A stretch of 15,107 nucleotides of DNA from SW10 sp965657795. Its GTDB lineage: Bacteria; Verrucomicrobiota; Verrucomicrobiia; Verrucomicrobiales; Akkermansiaceae. The stretch lies in assembly GCA_965657795.1 (NCBI GenBank), contig CBFHQJ010000110.1:1-15107 (forward strand). The letters are read 5' to 3'. A model generated the notes under the pieces. That model saw only the letters and a program-made list of their open reading frames with translations. It did no database searches and was not told the origin of the DNA. The position numbers and the translations under genes were made by a program. Positions 13,555-15,107 of the stretch are shown one piece after another (the stretch's first letter is position 1; each line of letters starts with the position of its first letter).

Positions 13555-15054
13555 ATGGCTGATATCGTCCCCATCCTTCCTCCGATCGTTGCCCTGGTTC
13601 TCATCCTGATTACCAAACGCGCGGCCCTCTCTCTCTTTTGCGCCGCCGTCGCCGGAGCCTTCCTCCTTGCCGGCCCCTCGCCCATCCTAGCCATCCGTTG
13701 TCTTTTTGAAGAACACCTCTTCCCTAAAATCGGCACCAGTGCCTGGAATCTCAGCGCCATTATTTTCACCTTCACCCTCGGGGCCTTCGCCACCTTGCTT
13801 GAGAAAGGCGGTGGCTTCACCACCATCCTCAACCGCCTCCTCGCCAATAAAGGTCACGACCCTAGGAAGAAACTCCTCTTCGGTGTCTATGGGCTTGGAC
13901 TTCTCTGTTTCTTCGATGGTCTCGCCAACGCCGTCCTCCTTGGCCGCGTCGCCCGCCCCCTCACCGACAGCCTTCGGATCTCGCGACAATTTCTCGCCTA
14001 CGTCATTGACTCCACCAGCGCCACCGTCGCTTGCGTCGCCTTCATCTCCACCTGGATCGCCACTCAACTGGCCATCATCAAGGAAAGCCTCGCCACCGCT
14101 CCCTTTGACGTCAATCCTGCCGCCCTTTTCTTCCACTCCATTCCGGCCAATCCCTACTGTCTCCTCAGCCTGATTCTGGTTCCCCTTGTCATCTTCAAAG
14201 CATGGCAAATTGGCCCCATGAAGAAAGCCCGCCCCGTCCCTCTTGAAGAAGAAGTAACAGAACTCGAAGGAAACTCACCTTGGTTGGCTCTTCTCCCTCT
14301 CATCGTCCTCGTCACCACCCTCCCCACCTTCATCTTTCTTTGGCAGGATGGTCCACCAGATGGTGGTCCTTGGTCCTGGAAGAACGCCTTCATCTCAGAC
14401 GGCGTCCCCTATGCCATGGTCGCAGCCGGCTTCGTTGCCCTCACCGCGGCCTACCTTTGCTTTCCCAAAAGCAAAAAAACGGAAGCCCCCCAGCACATGC
14501 TCGATGGAGCGGCCTCCCTCTTCCCCGCCCTCATCATTCTCATCTGCGCATGGACGCTCGGGAGCATGTTTGAAAGCCTCGGCACTGCCGACCTTCTCAA
14601 ACAAATGCTGGGAGATCAGATCAGCCCAATGTCAGTCCCTCTGGTCATCTTCATCATCGGAGCCATCATGTCATTCATGACCGGAACCTCATGGGGAACC
14701 TTCGGCCTGCTTATGCCCATGGCTCTGCCCCTTGTTCTCAAACTGGGTATCGACCTTCCCGAAGCTGAACTCATGAGCCTGATCTCAATGACCATTGGCG
14801 CCGTCTTTGGGGGAGCCGTTTTCGGAGATCATTGCAGCCCATTTTCCGACACCACCATCGTCTCCGCGCTGGCCTCCGGTTGTTCGCCCACCTCTCACGT
14901 GGCCACCCAACTTCCCTACGCACTCATCGCCGCCACCGGGGCGGCCACAGCCTACGGTCTCATGTGGATTGGGCTACCATCCTGGCTTGCCACCATCATC
15001 CTTGCCGCCGCTCTCGCCGCACTTGTCCTGAGTCGCAAAACGCCCGCGTCCTAA
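13555..15054 (+). CDS. Na+/H+ antiporter, NhaC family
   Basis: A 499-residue inner-membrane protein with about eleven or twelve hydrophobic helices, expected to exchange Na+ for H+. NhaC-family features are FFDGLANAVLLGRVARPLTD (119-138), DSTSATVACVAFISTW (152-167), FMTGTSWGTFGLLMPMALPL (374-393) and GDHCSPFSDTTIVSALASGC (424-443). The Gly/Ser/Thr-rich and Asp/His-containing segments are typical of the ion path in this family. Substrates other than Na+ (malate/lactate exchange is known in relatives) cannot be excluded. The ATG at 13555 is 8 bases after the lipoprotein stop, with no clear Shine-Dalgarno, so translational coupling and shared transcription with the lipoprotein gene are likely. 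Its stop overlaps the end of asnS by 4 bases on the opposite strand. Confidence 0.9.
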   Translation: MADIVPILPPIVALVLILITKRAALSLFCAAVAGAFLLAGPSPILAIRCLFEEHLFPKIGTSAWNLSAIIFTFTLGAFATLLEKGGGFTTILNRLLANKGHDPRKKLLFGVYGLGLLCFFDGLANAVLLGRVARPLTDSLRISRQFLAYVIDSTSATVACVAFISTWIATQLAIIKESLATAPFDVNPAALFFHSIPANPYCLLSLILVPLVIFKAWQIGPMKKARPVPLEEEVTELEGNSPWLALLPLIVLVTTLPTFIFLWQDGPPDGGPWSWKNAFISDGVPYAMVAAGFVALTAAYLCFPKSKKTEAPQHMLDGAASLFPALIILICAWTLGSMFESLGTADLLKQMLGDQISPMSVPLVIFIIGAIMSFMTGTSWGTFGLLMPMALPLVLKLGIDLPEAELMSLISMTIGAVFGGAVFGDHCSPFSDTTIVSALASGCSPTSHVATQLPYALIAATGAATAYGLMWIGLPSWLATIILAAALAALVLSRKTPAS

Positions 15055-15107
15055 AACTCACAGTTGCCCGGCGTCCGCGCAAACGGAATCACGTCGCGGA
15101 TATTCTG
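15051..15107 (-). CDS. asnS: Asparaginyl-tRNA synthetase, last 18 codons (5' part outside window)
   Basis: The minus strand from 15107 to the TAG at 15053-15051 encodes QNIRDVIPFARTPGNCEF. This closely matches the conserved AsnRS C-terminus, where IRDVIPF-RTPG-N-A-F carries the class II motif 3 Arg region near the active site and ends the protein. The rest of the gene lies beyond the window edge. The gene converges on, and overlaps by 4 bases, the NhaC-type antiporter gene. Confidence 0.85.
   Translation of the reverse strand, partial: QNIRDVIPFARTPGNCEF

Overview
The window looks like chromosomal DNA of a Verrucomicrobiota-type bacterium (a planctomycete relative is the main alternative). 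The reasons are a Sigma70_ECF (TIGR02999-like) sigma factor beside a Ser/Thr kinase with WD40 repeats, a secreted protein built from helical repeats with a DP-AA-W signature, weak or absent Shine-Dalgarno sites, and GTG starts. This placement is inferred from gene content only. No insertion sequence, phage gene or CRISPR array was seen.

Layout. Positions 1-1452 (+) hold the C-terminal part of a HisKA_3-type histidine kinase and its NarL/LuxR-type response regulator. A 340-base gap with two clean inverted repeats leads to a sugar-porter MFS transporter (1793-3322, +). A tRNA-Thr(CGT) lies on the minus strand (3415-3490), followed by a 311-base gap with several hairpins. Next is a divergent signalling locus: on the minus strand an ECF sigma factor (5258-5812) and a secreted or membrane-anchored DP-AA-W repeat protein (3802-5154); on the plus strand a 1115-residue transmembrane Ser/Thr kinase with WD40 repeats (5972-9319). 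A membrane protein ending in a TrkA_C (RCK_C) domain converges on that kinase (9337-10032, -). Divergent from it is a second transmembrane Ser/Thr kinase (10128-13064) with a Pro/Ala/Gln-rich linker and a HEAT-like outer region. An intrinsic terminator, a small lipoprotein (13142-13546) and an NhaC-family Na+/H+ antiporter (13555-15054) follow. The last 18 codons of asnS (minus strand) close the window and overlap the antiporter gene by 4 bases.

How the genes may work together. Two observations stand out. (1) An 18-base element containing GCGGATTT lies upstream of both the WD40 kinase gene (+) and the repeat-protein gene (-). In both cases it is followed by 13 bases and CG[T/C]AT. This has the geometry of an ECF promoter, so the sigma factor between these genes may drive both. 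No anti-sigma gene is present, and the sigma carries a Thr where many ECFs have acidic residues, which fits control by kinase phosphorylation. (2) The lipoprotein downstream of the second kinase is a stand-alone copy of about 90 residues of that kinase's extracytoplasmic region, directly after its membrane helix. This suggests a sensor/partner or decoy pair. A TrkA_C protein on one side and an Na+/H+ antiporter on the other raise the possibility that this second kinase deals with monovalent cations or salt.
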